Origin: CF-39 sp036518215
GTDB taxonomy: Bacteria > Chloroflexota > Limnocylindria > P2-11E
Reading direction: 5' to 3'
DNA: 11,807 bases
NCBI GenBank assembly: GCA_036518215.1
Contig: DATDNP010000041.1
Coordinates: forward strand, 1 to 11,807
This document shows positions 4,704 to 11,807 of this stretch, in pieces (position 1 is the stretch's first letter; every line of letters starts with the position of its first letter). Under the pieces are notes generated by a model that had not been told where the DNA came from, did not search any database, and saw only the letters and a program-made list of their open reading frames with translations. The translations under genes were made by a program, and so were the position numbers.

Positions 4704-4752
4704 GCATCCCCACTTTAGCCCCGGGACGCGACCGATGGTCGGAGGCTGCGAT

Positions 4753-4774
4753 GACGCCGCGTCAGGGCGGCGTC
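4753..4774 (-). terminator. Hairpin spanning the lipoprotein stop codon
   Basis: GACGCCGC (4753-4760) and GCGGCGTC (4767-4774) form a perfect 8-bp stem with a 6-nt loop that contains the TGA stop (4764-4762). Its design resembles the hairpin at 2501-2522. There is no U-tract, so this is a weak terminator or mRNA-end stabilising element. Confidence 0.35.
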
Positions 4775-6252
4775 GTGTTCGCGTCGTCGAGCGTGACCTC
4801 GAGCTGCTGCGAGCCCTGGATATCCACCGTCATGACGCGCTCGATATACCCGCCGACGAACGTCGGGAACACTTCGACCGTGAAGCGTCCCGGCCGCACC
4901 GCCACGTTGAAGCGGCCCGCGGCATCGGTGTCGGTCGATGCGGCCGCGTAGAGCTCGCCGTCGAGAAAGTTGATGGTCGCGCCCGCGACGGGGATCCCGC
5001 GCGCGTCCTTCACGGTCCCGCTCACCGGTACGCCCTGCGGGACGGTGAGGTCGAGCGTCACGTCGCCGTTCACGGCCACTTCGTCCGCCGTGTTCCAGGT
5101 CCGCTTGCCGTTCCAGTAGCCCGCGATGAGACCGCTGCCCGCGGGCGGGTAGACGCTGATGATGTACGTCTCGGGCCGCGTCGTGATGACATAGCGGCCG
5201 TTCCCATCGCTCTCGCGGCAGATGCGTCCGGTCGTGAAGGCGGTGTCGATGCAGACGAGGGCGCCCGTCACGGCGTCTCCGGAGGGCGTCCGCACGAAGC
5301 CGCTCACCTGCGGGCCCGTCGTGAGATCGACGTCGACGGTGCGGTCGGCGGAGAGGCGTAGCTCGCTCGAGTCGACGCCCGTGAGCGCGCCTGCGTACCA
5401 CTGGGGCACCGCGCGGATGTTCCCGGGCGGCACCGTCCACACGTAGTACGTCCCCGGCTCGCGCAGCGCCGCGTAGCGCCCGTTCTTGTCCGTGCGCTCG
5501 CAGTCCCACGGCAGCGGCGCGGCGAGGGTCCGGATGCAGACCTGCGCATCCTCGACGACCTTCCCCTGGAAGGTGACGATCCCGCTCAGGACGAATCCGC
5601 GCACGAGCGTCACGTCGACGTTCGGCACGTCGTTCGTACGCGCGTCGAGCACGTCCGCCTCCTCGAGGAAGACCCGGCCACGAGCCCATTGCCCGACGAG
5701 CCGCCCGCCCGGCGGTCCCGACACCTGCACGCGATAGATGCCGGCCCTCGCGTCGATCGCGTATGTCCCATCGGCGGCGGTGCGCGCGCAGACGTCGGGG
5801 TCGTCGCTCGCCGGTCGGGCACACGCCTCGGCGCCCGCGACGTTCGCGCCCGATTCGTCGCGGATCCTGCCCGAGATGCGGTGGAGCGGCGTGAGCTCGA
5901 CCCAGAGCGAGCCATCGCCCTGTCGGAGATCGGCGACGCGGCTCGCCACGTCCCAGCGCTGCTCGGGCGGACCACTCACCCGGACGAAGTACGTGCCGGG
6001 CGCGGCGTGCACCGAAACCGCGCCGTCGGCCGCGGCGTTCGCGCAGATGTCCGCACCGAGCGCCGTGGCCGCGCACACGCGCGCCCCGCTGACCGGCTTC
6101 CCGCCGACCGAGCTCGTGACGAGGACGCGGAGCGTGCTCTCCCCGGCGGCGGCCGACGCCGTGGGCGTGACCGTCGGCTGCGGCGTCGCGGCGCTACACG
6201 CGACGACCGCCGCGGCGAGGCATTTCACGAAAAGCGAACGGAATCTGCGCAT
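4762..6252 (-). CDS. Lipoprotein with five carboxypeptidase-regulatory-like beta-sandwich repeats
   Basis: A 496-residue exported lipoprotein from ATG 6252. The N-terminus RRFRSLFVKCLAAAVVAC is a lipoprotein signal peptide with lipobox VVAC (lipidated Cys19), followed by a Thr/Pro/Ala linker. Five repeats follow at about 41-121, 125-216, 221-311, 315-403 and 409-489. Each has the carboxypeptidase D regulatory-like pattern: hydrophobic-SG-V, then V-GA-V, D-G-Y and PGTY/GRF-V-V. The first four repeats each carry one cysteine pair (60/70, 144/155, 239/251, 334/345) on adjacent strands, likely disulfides outside the membrane; the fifth has none. No catalytic domain is seen, so it is probably a structural or binding protein on the cell surface. 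GTG 6255 is an alternative start. Divergent from the small membrane-protein gene. Confidence 0.87.
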   Translation of the reverse strand: MRRFRSLFVKCLAAAVVACSAATPQPTVTPTASAAAGESTLRVLVTSSVGGKPVSGARVCAATALGADICANAAADGAVSVHAAPGTYFVRVSGPPEQRWDVASRVADLRQGDGSLWVELTPLHRISGRIRDESGANVAGAEACARPASDDPDVCARTAADGTYAIDARAGIYRVQVSGPPGGRLVGQWARGRVFLEEADVLDARTNDVPNVDVTLVRGFVLSGIVTFQGKVVEDAQVCIRTLAAPLPWDCERTDKNGRYAALREPGTYYVWTVPPGNIRAVPQWYAGALTGVDSSELRLSADRTVDVDLTTGPQVSGFVRTPSGDAVTGALVCIDTAFTTGRICRESDGNGRYVITTRPETYIISVYPPAGSGLIAGYWNGKRTWNTADEVAVNGDVTLDLTVPQGVPVSGTVKDARGIPVAGATINFLDGELYAAASTDTDAAGRFNVAVRPGRFTVEVFPTFVGGYIERVMTVDIQGSQQLEVTLDDANTTPP

Positions 6253-6306
6253 CACCTGAAGGGTCTCACGTGCATAACGGGCAGCACACGCAAGGAGAAC
6301 GGAGCG

Positions 6307-6483
6307 ATGGCCGGCGACGATGATCTGGTGGGCATCGGCATCGCGCTCGTGATCGTGGCGGCGGTCATGTGGTTCGCGTTCGACGGTGACATCGACGCGG
6401 CGAGCGCCGCATGGCGGCTGCAGCAGATGGCAGCGACGGTCTGGTCGGCGGTCCAGTCCGCGGCCGCGGCATTCGGGATCTAG
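6307..6483 (+). CDS. 58-residue single-pass membrane protein, unknown function
   Basis: A short acidic N-terminus (MAGDDDL) is followed by one membrane helix, VGIGIALVIVAAVMWFAF (8-25), then DGDID and an alanine-rich amphipathic helix with several Trp and Gln residues (WRLQQMAATVWSAVQSAAAA). ATG 6307 has a good ribosome-binding site: AAGGAG ends 9 nt upstream, with a second GGAG close to the ATG. It is divergent from the lipoprotein gene (54 nt between starts) and its stop lies 1 nt from the stop of convergent gpsA. I do not recognise a family. It could be a small membrane regulator or a subunit helper of an envelope complex; nothing in the window decides this. Confidence 0.7.
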   Translation: MAGDDDLVGIGIALVIVAAVMWFAFDGDIDAASAAWRLQQMAATVWSAVQSAAAAFGI

Positions 6484-6484
6484 G

Positions 6485-7537
6485 TCAACCCCGGCGCGCG
6501 GCGGCGGCCGACGCGATGAGCCGCGAGATCTCGGCGAGCGGTCCGGCGACCTCTTCGCCGCGTTCGCGCTGCATCAGATCGTGCATCGCGTCGCGGATCG
6601 ATCTGCCCTCGGAGAGCACGCGATGCGTCTGCTCGGTGATGGGCATCGACACGCCCTTCGCGGCGGCCGCGCGGTACGTCGCCTCCGTGGTGGTGATGCC
6701 CTCCGCGATCTGGCCGCCCAGCCGCGTCCGCACGTCGGCCAGCGCGACGCCGCGCGCGAGCAGCTCCCCCACCGTCCGGTTCCGCGAGTGCTTGCTCGCG
6801 CAGGTGACGATGAGATCTCCGACGCCGGCGAGCCCCGCGACGGTGAGCGGGTTCGCGCCGCACGCGAACCCGTAGCGCGCGATCTCCGCAAGGCCGCGCG
6901 TCATGAAGCCGGCCTTCGCGTTGTCGCCATACGCCATGCCGTCGATGGCGCCGGCGCCGAGCGCGATGATGTTCTTCAGCGCTCCGCACAGCTCGACGCC
7001 GACCACGTCCGCATCGGTGTACGCGCGGAACATCGGCGTCCCGACGATGTCCTGGAAGTGCTTCGCCGTCTCGGCGCTCGAGGATGCGACGACCGTCGCT
7101 GCGGGATGGCCGGATGCGATCTCCCTCGAGATGTTCGGACCCGACAGGACGGCCACACGGTCGGCTCCCACCGCCGCCGCCCACAGCTCGCTCATGCGTA
7201 GCCCGTCGTCGGCAAGGCCCTTCGTCGCGGAAAGGATGCGGTGGCGTGAGCGCAGGAGCGGCGCGACGCGATCGCGCAGCGCAGCGACGCCGACGCTCGG
7301 TGCCGCGACGATGATGTCGTCGGCGCGCCCGACGGCCTCGGCGAGGTCAGCCGTCACGACGACCTCGTCCGGGACACGGATGCCCGGCAGGTAGCGCACG
7401 TTCTCGCGCTCCGCGGCGATCCGCGTCGCCTGCTCCGCATCGCGGGTCCAGAGCATCACGTCGCGCCGGCCGTCGCGCGCGAGGATCGTCGCGAGCGTCG
7501 TGCCCCACGAGCCCGCCTGGAGGACCGCGACGGTCAT
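6485..7537 (-). CDS. gpsA: NAD(P)-dependent glycerol-3-phosphate dehydrogenase
   Basis: Reduces dihydroxyacetone phosphate to sn-glycerol-3-phosphate, the backbone for phospholipid synthesis. 350 residues, slightly above the family norm. The N-terminal Rossmann domain opens VLQAGSWGTTLA; conserved SATKGL (K106), SGPN (132-135), catalytic-domain CGALKNIIALGAG (K188), AKAGFMTRGL, GLAGVGDLIVTC and HSRNR follow in order. The first Gly of the nucleotide-binding GxGxxG is Gln7 (codon CAG), which is unusual. ATG 7537 starts 4 nt after the plsY stop, so translation is probably coupled. It is the last gene of the cmk-to-gpsA operon and supplies the substrate that PlsY acylates. Confidence 0.97.
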   Translation of the reverse strand: MTVAVLQAGSWGTTLATILARDGRRDVMLWTRDAEQATRIAAERENVRYLPGIRVPDEVVVTADLAEAVGRADDIIVAAPSVGVAALRDRVAPLLRSRHRILSATKGLADDGLRMSELWAAAVGADRVAVLSGPNISREIASGHPAATVVASSSAETAKHFQDIVGTPMFRAYTDADVVGVELCGALKNIIALGAGAIDGMAYGDNAKAGFMTRGLAEIARYGFACGANPLTVAGLAGVGDLIVTCASKHSRNRTVGELLARGVALADVRTRLGGQIAEGITTTEATYRAAAAKGVSMPITEQTHRVLSEGRSIRDAMHDLMQRERGEEVAGPLAEISRLIASAAAARRG

Positions 7538-7541
7538 CGGG

Positions 7542-8177
7542 CTACGCGCCGAGCCGTGGCTCGACGCCCCGCGCGATCCGCTGGATGTTCGGGACGTGCC
7601 GGACGTACACGATCGCGCCGGCGATGAGGATGAACGCGAGCGTCGCCCAGTGGAACGAGAGCCATCCCGTCGCGCTGAAGAGCAGATACCCGACGAGCGC
7701 GCCGACGACGGAGGCGAGCGAGCCGACGGACACCATGCGCGTGAGCGCGAGCGCGAGCGCGAAGAACGCGACGGCGCTCGCCCATGCCGGCGTCGCGACC
7801 ATGAGGAGCGCGCCGAAGCCCGTGGCGACCCCGCGTCCGCCGCGCCCTCTGAGCAGGACGGGCCAGCAGTGGCCGGCGACGGCACCCACCGCGGCGGCGG
7901 CCTCTCCGAGCGGCTGGTAGTCGCCGAGCTGGTCGACGAGCAGATGCGCGACCCACACCGCGACGATCCCCTTGCTGATGTCGAGCACTGCGACGAGGAG
8001 TCCCGCGCCCCGCCCGAGCGTGCGGAACGTGTTCGTCGCTCCCGTCGATCCGGACCCGACCGTCCGCAGGTCGACGTTCCGGTACAGCTTGCCGACGAGA
8101 TAGCCCGTGGAGATCGACCCGATGCCGTAGCCGATCGCGCCGACGAGCGCGACCGCGAAGAGCGCGAGCGCGTTCAC
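7542..8177 (-). CDS. plsY: Glycerol-3-phosphate acyltransferase PlsY
   Basis: Integral membrane enzyme that transfers acyl groups from acyl-phosphate to glycerol-3-phosphate, the first step of phosphatidic acid synthesis. 211 residues with several membrane segments (about 3-25, 57-81, 92-108, 118-145, 150-168, 176-192). The three PlsY signature loops are present: GSGSTGATNT (41-50), GHCWPVLLRGRGGRGVAT (102-119, phosphate-binding glycine-rich loop) and RHVPNIQRIARG (193-204). The GTG start 8177 forms a GTGA overlap with the der stop, which argues for translational coupling; AAGGA lies directly before it. Followed 4 nt later by gpsA, which makes its substrate. Confidence 0.96.
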   Translation of the reverse strand: MNALALFAVALVGAIGYGIGSISTGYLVGKLYRNVDLRTVGSGSTGATNTFRTLGRGAGLLVAVLDISKGIVAVWVAHLLVDQLGDYQPLGEAAAAVGAVAGHCWPVLLRGRGGRGVATGFGALLMVATPAWASAVAFFALALALTRMVSVGSLASVVGALVGYLLFSATGWLSFHWATLAFILIAGAIVYVRHVPNIQRIARGVEPRLGA

Positions 8178-9487
8178 TCCTTCGCCGCCTTGAACTCGAG
8201 CTTGATCGGCGTGCCGCGGAACGCGAAGCGTTCGCGGATCTTGTTCTCCAGATACCGCTGATACGTGAAGTGCACGCCCTCGGGCGGATCGACGAAGAAG
8301 ACGAACGTCGGGGCCTTGCCGCGCGCCTGCGTCACGTGCGTGAAGCGGACCTCACGACCGCGATGCGCGGCCGGCGGGTGTGCGGCGACGGCTTCGACGA
8401 GCATCGCGTGGAGCTCCGATGTGGGGATGCGCTTCGTCCGCTCGTCGACGACGGCGACCGCGTCGAGCAGCGTCGCGTGGACGTTCCGTCCCGTCTTCGC
8501 CGAGACGAAGTGGTGCGGCATCCACGGCACGAAGTGGAATTCGCGCGCGACCTCCGCCTCGACGCTCTCGGTCATCTCGGGCCCACGGTCTACCACGTCC
8601 CACTTGTTCACCGCCAGCACGAGACCGACCGACGCCTCGAGCGCGTATCCCGCGATGTGCACGTCCTGCGCGGTCACACCCTCGGTCGCATCGGTGAGCA
8701 GGATGGCGACGTCGCTGCGCTCGAGCGCCTGCGCGGTGCGGAGCAGCGCGTACTTCTCGATGCCCTCCTCGATCCGCCCGCGCCGCCGGATCCCGGCGGT
8801 GTCGACGAGGACGACGCGTCGTCCGTCGAGCTCCATCGTCGTGTCGACGGTGTCGCGGGTCGTGCCTGCCTCCTCGCTCACGACCGCGCGCTCCGACCCC
8901 ACGAGCGCGTTCAGGAAGCTCGACTTCCCGACGTTCGGACGGCCGACGATGGCGATGCGCGCGCCGGCGGCCGCTTCCTCGGGCGCCTCGGGCGGCAGCT
9001 GCCGGACGATCGCGTCGAGGAGGTCGCCGGTGCCGAGGCCCTGGATCGCCGAGACGGCGATGACCTCGCCAAGCCCGAGCTCGTAGAACTCCGCGGCTTG
9101 CGCTTCGCCGCGCCACGAGTCGGCCTTGTTCGCGACGAGGAGCACCGGCTTGCGACTGCGCCGCAGCATGTCGGCGACGTCGTGCTCGACCGGGAGGATC
9201 CCGGACTGCGCGTCGACGATGAACAGGACGAGGTCGGCCTCTGCGATCGCGGCCTCGGCCTGGCGCCGCACCGCGGCCTCCATCTCTCCGGCGCGCGGAT
9301 CCTCGAGCCCGCCGGTGTCGATGAGCGAGAACTCGCGTCCGCGCCACTCCGTCGTCGCGTAGATGCGGTCACGCGTCGTGCCGGGGATGTCCTCGACGAT
9401 GGCGATGCGCTCGCCGACGAGCCGGTTGAAGAGCGTGGACTTGCCCACGTTGGGCCGCCCGACGATCGCGACGACGGCCCGGGCCAT
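8174..9487 (-). CDS. der: Ribosome biogenesis GTPase Der (EngA)
   Basis: Double-GTPase needed for 50S subunit maturation. 437 residues, the usual length. First G domain: GRPNVGKST (10-18), GTTRD (36-40), DTGG (57-60), NKAD (120-123). Second: GRPNVGKSS (182-190), GTTRD (208-212), DTAGIRRRG (229-237), NKWD (294-297). A C-terminal KH-like domain (about 355-437) ends with FTYQRYLENKIRERFAFRG and PIKLEFK, the family signature. ATG 9487 is 6 nt after the ispH stop. The gene ends in the 4-nt GTGA overlap with plsY. All nucleotide-binding motifs are intact. Confidence 0.98.
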   Translation of the reverse strand: MARAVVAIVGRPNVGKSTLFNRLVGERIAIVEDIPGTTRDRIYATTEWRGREFSLIDTGGLEDPRAGEMEAAVRRQAEAAIAEADLVLFIVDAQSGILPVEHDVADMLRRSRKPVLLVANKADSWRGEAQAAEFYELGLGEVIAVSAIQGLGTGDLLDAIVRQLPPEAPEEAAAGARIAIVGRPNVGKSSFLNALVGSERAVVSEEAGTTRDTVDTTMELDGRRVVLVDTAGIRRRGRIEEGIEKYALLRTAQALERSDVAILLTDATEGVTAQDVHIAGYALEASVGLVLAVNKWDVVDRGPEMTESVEAEVAREFHFVPWMPHHFVSAKTGRNVHATLLDAVAVVDERTKRIPTSELHAMLVEAVAAHPPAAHRGREVRFTHVTQARGKAPTFVFFVDPPEGVHFTYQRYLENKIRERFAFRGTPIKLEFKAAKE

Positions 9488-9493
9488 CGCGGT

Positions 9494-10348
9494 CTAGACC
9501 GCGACCGGGTCCGTGCTGGAGAGGGCTTCGAGCCGCTCCTTGACCTCGAGCAGCGTGTCCATCGGCGTGGACGTCCCGCCGATGAGGCCGACGCGCTCTT
9601 GGCCGTGCACCCATTCGGGCCGGACCTCTGCGGCGGATTCGATGTGATGCGCGTCGCGACCCTGGATCCGCGCGAGGTTCACCAGCTCCCGCGTGTTCGC
9701 CGAGTTCTTCCCACCGACGACGATGATGGTCCGCACCTGCTGCGCCAGCTCTCCCGCCGCATCCTGTCGCTTGATCGTGACCGGGCACACGGTGTTGTAG
9801 ACCTTCATCTCCTGCGCGATGGTCGCGACGTGGGCGACGAGGGCGGTGAACGCCCACGGCGGCTGCGTCGACTGCGAGACGACGCCCGCGCGCTTCATCT
9901 TCGGAAGCTTCTTCCAGTCGTCCTCCGTCTCGACGATCACATGATCCGGGCCAGCGAACGCCTTCAGCCCGATGACCTCGGGGTGATCTGGCGTGCCGAG
10001 GAGGATGACGCGGTATCCCTCGTCGGCGAGCTGCTTCGTGAAGCGCTGAGCGCGGAGCACGAGCGAGCACGTCGCGTCGATGCACTCGAGCCCGCGGTCC
10101 TCGATCTTCTGGCGGACCTCGGGCGGCACGCCGTGCGCGCGGATGACCACGACGCCGCGCTCGGCCTCGGCCGGATCCTTGATGACCTTCACGCCGAGCG
10201 CACCGAGCCGCTCGCTGATCTTCGGGTTATGCACGACCTGCCCGAGGTTGTGGACAGGCTTTCCGGTCTCGGCGGCGGCCTCCGTGAGCTCGACGGCCTT
10301 CTTCACCCCGAAGCAGAACCCGTTCTCGCGCGCGAGGAGCACTTCCAT
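9494..10348 (-). CDS. ispH: 4-hydroxy-3-methylbut-2-enyl diphosphate reductase
   Basis: Last step of the MEP isoprenoid pathway: converts HMBPP to IPP and DMAPP with a [4Fe-4S] cluster. 284 residues, normal for the short bacterial form. Cluster cysteines are C12 (ENGFCFGVKKAV), C94 (DATCSLV) and C188 (NTVCPVT). Substrate-binding motifs are VVHN (H40), RAHG (H72), DHPEV (H122, E124), SQST (T161), KNSANTREL (S216, N218) and GGTSTP (258-262). ATG 10348 lies 13 nt after the plsC stop and has no strong Shine-Dalgarno. It is the central gene of the operon. The organism therefore uses the MEP pathway. Confidence 0.98.
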   Translation of the reverse strand: MEVLLARENGFCFGVKKAVELTEAAAETGKPVHNLGQVVHNPKISERLGALGVKVIKDPAEAERGVVVIRAHGVPPEVRQKIEDRGLECIDATCSLVLRAQRFTKQLADEGYRVILLGTPDHPEVIGLKAFAGPDHVIVETEDDWKKLPKMKRAGVVSQSTQPPWAFTALVAHVATIAQEMKVYNTVCPVTIKRQDAAGELAQQVRTIIVVGGKNSANTRELVNLARIQGRDAHHIESAAEVRPEWVHGQERVGLIGGTSTPMDTLLEVKERLEALSSTDPVAV

Positions 10349-10361
10349 CAGGTCGATTGTC

Positions 10362-11027
10362 TCATGCGTACATGCCGCGCATCGCCTCCGGAAGCTGCGC
10401 GGCGATGCGTCGCATGACCGCGTCCGCGACCGCCTGATGGTCCTTGCGCTCCTCCGGCGGGAGATCCGACACCCTGAATGGCGGGCCGAACGAGATCTCG
10501 ACCTCCCGCCGGCGGATGAGACGGAAACGTGCGGTCGGCGTGCCGGTGATGCCGCACGGGACGATGAGCGCGTTCGTGCGTTCCGCGAGCAGTCCGATGC
10601 CCGGCCGGCCTCGGAGAAGACGGCCGTCCTCGCTTCGATGGCCTTCGGGGAAGACGCCGAGCGGTAGGCCCTTCTCGAGCACGCGGAGGCCCGTCACCAT
10701 CGCGCGCCGATCGCTCTCGCCTCTGCGCACGGCGATCGATCCGATGCCGCGAAGCAGGAAGCCGACGACGAACCAGCGGAACACCTCCACCTTCGCCATC
10801 CAGCGGATCGGGATCGCGAGCGCAAGGGAGACGACGGGCGGGTCCTTCCAGTTGATGTGGTTCGACGCGACGATGTACGGGCCGCTCGTGGGGATGTGCT
10901 CGCGTCCATGGACCCCGATCTCGATGAAGAGCATCACGAACGCGCGGATCGGCGGGAAGAGCAGACGCCACACCCACAGCCGCGACACCGGCGACGTGGG
11001 GGCGTCAGCGAAGAGTCGCTCGATCAC
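10362..11027 (-). CDS. plsC: 1-acyl-sn-glycerol-3-phosphate acyltransferase
   Basis: Adds the second acyl chain to lysophosphatidic acid at the membrane. 221 residues. The acyltransferase HX4D motif is in SNHINWKDPP (H57, D62); GVFPEGHRSEDG (124-135) is the FPEG substrate motif, with His in place of the common Thr after FPEG. IVPCGITGT follows near residue 155. A hydrophobic segment at about 20-38 (WRLLFPPIRAFVMLFIEIG) could sit in the membrane interface. GTG 11027 forms a GTGA overlap with the cmk stop. PlsY, PlsC and GpsA in one operon cover phosphatidic acid synthesis from DHAP. Substrate specificity among lysophospholipid acyltransferases cannot be fixed from sequence. Confidence 0.93.
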   Translation of the reverse strand: MIERLFADAPTSPVSRLWVWRLLFPPIRAFVMLFIEIGVHGREHIPTSGPYIVASNHINWKDPPVVSLALAIPIRWMAKVEVFRWFVVGFLLRGIGSIAVRRGESDRRAMVTGLRVLEKGLPLGVFPEGHRSEDGRLLRGRPGIGLLAERTNALIVPCGITGTPTARFRLIRRREVEISFGPPFRVSDLPPEERKDHQAVADAVMRRIAAQLPEAMRGMYA

Positions 11028-11701
11028 GCGGCTGTGACGATCGCGAGGACGCGCTCCAGCGCCTGACCGACGGCGAGCCCGTCGGTCTGAACGACGATCG
11101 CATCGTCCGCCGCGCGCAATGGCGCGACCTTCCGCTCGCTATCGAGCTGATCGCGACGAAGGATCTCGCTGAGCAGCTCCTGCCGCGGACGCACCTCGCC
11201 ACGCGAGCGCAGCTCCTCTTCGCGCCGACGCGCACGCTCCGCCGCGGATGCGGTGAGGTAGATCTTCCGCTGAGCGTCGGGAAGCACGACCGTGCCGATG
11301 TCGCGTCCGACCATGACGACGCGGCCTCGCTTCGCCAGGGCGCGCTGCTGACCGACCATCGCGTCGCGGACGGCGGGCACGCGCGCCACCTGCGACACGA
11401 CCCGGTCGACGTCCGCGCCGCGGATCGTCCACGTGACGTCCTCGCCGTCGAGGAGCACCGTGTACGCCCGCCCGTCGCGCACGGTCGGCGGGCCGATCGC
11501 GACACGTATCTCGCGCGCGAGCGTCGCGAGATGCTCGGCGTCGTCGGGATCGATGCCGCGTCGCAGCGCCGCGAGCGCGACGGCGCGATACATCGCCCCG
11601 GTGTCGAGGAAGAGGTACCCGAGACGCTCGGCGACGAGCGCACCGATGGTGCTCTTCCCCGCTCCGGCGGGCCCGTCGATCGCGATCGTGCGCGGAGTCA
11701 T
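11024..11701 (-). CDS. cmk: Cytidylate kinase
   Basis: Phosphorylates CMP and dCMP with ATP, for RNA, DNA and CDP-lipid precursors. 225 residues. P-loop IDGPAGAGKST (8-18), then FLDTGAMYRA (31-40, nucleotide-binding), MVGRDIGTVV, the LID-type region RRREEELRSRGE, and RRDQLDSERKVAPLRAADDA with the usual PL-A-DA pattern. ATG 11701 overlaps the stop of the preceding frame as ATGA. An AGGAG is present 12 nt upstream, rather far. The stop overlaps the plsC start. Cmk next to plsC and ispH is a common arrangement in Firmicutes- and Chloroflexota-like genomes. Confidence 0.97.
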   Translation of the reverse strand: MTPRTIAIDGPAGAGKSTIGALVAERLGYLFLDTGAMYRAVALAALRRGIDPDDAEHLATLAREIRVAIGPPTVRDGRAYTVLLDGEDVTWTIRGADVDRVVSQVARVPAVRDAMVGQQRALAKRGRVVMVGRDIGTVVLPDAQRKIYLTASAAERARRREEELRSRGEVRPRQELLSEILRRDQLDSERKVAPLRAADDAIVVQTDGLAVGQALERVLAIVTAA

Positions 11702-11807
11702 CGCGTGACGCGTCTCCTGCCTTGTGGGCCGCGCCTCGGCGTTCGGTCATCGCCGCGCGTCGGCCGCTGCGCCGCAACCCTCTCAACGCCGCGCACCCCG
11801 CGCCTCG
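11698..11807 (-). CDS. C-terminal tail of an arginine-rich protein, possibly pseudouridine synthase RluB (partial)
   Basis: An open frame enters from the right edge and ends in TGA at 11700-11698, overlapping the cmk ATG by 4 nt (ATGA), the same junction style as cmk/plsC and der/plsY. The 35 visible residues end in a basic disordered tail (DDRTPRRGPQGRRRVTR). RluB-type pseudouridine synthases often carry such tails and often precede cmk, so this is my best guess, based only on context and composition. The catalytic part lies outside the window. A longer minus frame in another register that runs through cmk is a shadow. Confidence 0.4.
   Translation of the reverse strand, partial: RRGVRGVERVAAQRPTRGDDRTPRRGPQGRRRVTR

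Noticed and set aside
4715..6076. A 453-codon minus-strand frame inside the lipoprotein gene
   Set aside because: It is an alternative register of the lipoprotein gene, with Arg-rich, low-complexity translation and no start signal. The lipoprotein frame has signal peptide, lipobox and repeats.
7538..7885. Upstream extension of gpsA to 7885
   Set aside because: The added sequence is Ser/Arg-rich and overlaps plsY in another frame. ATG 7537 starts directly at the Rossmann strand.
8270..10417. A 715-codon open frame on the plus strand
   Set aside because: It lies opposite der and ispH, which carry complete family motifs. Its protein is Arg/Asp-rich with no recognisable domain, as expected from a high-GC antisense frame.
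1..11807. CRISPR arrays, insertion sequences, rRNA genes or riboswitches
   Set aside because: I saw no regularly spaced repeats, transposase motifs, terminal inverted repeats, rRNA cores or known aptamer patterns on either strand.

Overview
This window looks like chromosomal DNA of a high-GC bacterium with short intergenic gaps, many GTG starts and several start/stop overlaps. The gene order cmk-plsC-ispH-der-plsY-gpsA, the secreted NBR1-type Ig-like domains and the nickel superoxide dismutase fit Chloroflexota best (a Limnocylindria-like lineage is a guess) or, less well, Actinomycetota. Nothing points to a phage, plasmid or integrated element: no integrase, transposase, CRISPR array or att duplication was seen.

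Layout. (1) 1-558, minus strand: an AhpE-type peroxiredoxin whose reading frame is interrupted by a UGA exactly at the peroxidatic cysteine. A long hairpin starts 11 nt after the UGA and a terminator-like hairpin follows the gene. I read it as a selenocysteine protein. A small zinc-ribbon gene (579-791) is divergent from it. (2) 795-2432, minus: secreted CAP-domain protein with one generic and two NBR1-like Ig domains. (3) 2501-3559, minus: a hairpin, a 15-codon lysine-rich ORF with a very strong Shine-Dalgarno, a helix-turn-helix protein with a recognisable promoter, and a family-4-like uracil-DNA glycosylase. (4) 3588-3661, plus: tRNA-Pro(GGG). (5) 3668-4646, minus: a compact operon of nickel superoxide dismutase (sodN), its maturation protease (sodX) and a YggX-like iron-trafficking protein. 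(6) 4762-6252, minus: a lipoprotein made of five carboxypeptidase-regulatory-like beta repeats, divergent from a 58-residue single-pass membrane protein (6307-6483). (7) 6485-11807, minus: a tightly packed operon transcribed from the right: the tail of a basic protein (possibly RluB), cmk, plsC, ispH, der, plsY, gpsA.

How they fit together. The right half is a housekeeping operon that supplies phospholipid precursors (GpsA makes glycerol-3-phosphate, PlsY adds the first acyl chain, PlsC the second), isoprenoids (IspH), CMP/dCMP phosphorylation (Cmk) and ribosome assembly (Der). The left half carries several oxidative-stress functions: a probable seleno-peroxiredoxin, Ni-SOD with its protease, and an iron-handling protein translationally coupled to them. 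The most interesting item is the in-frame UGA in the peroxiredoxin. No selA, selB, selC or selD gene lies in the window, so the selenocysteine reading depends on the rest of the genome.
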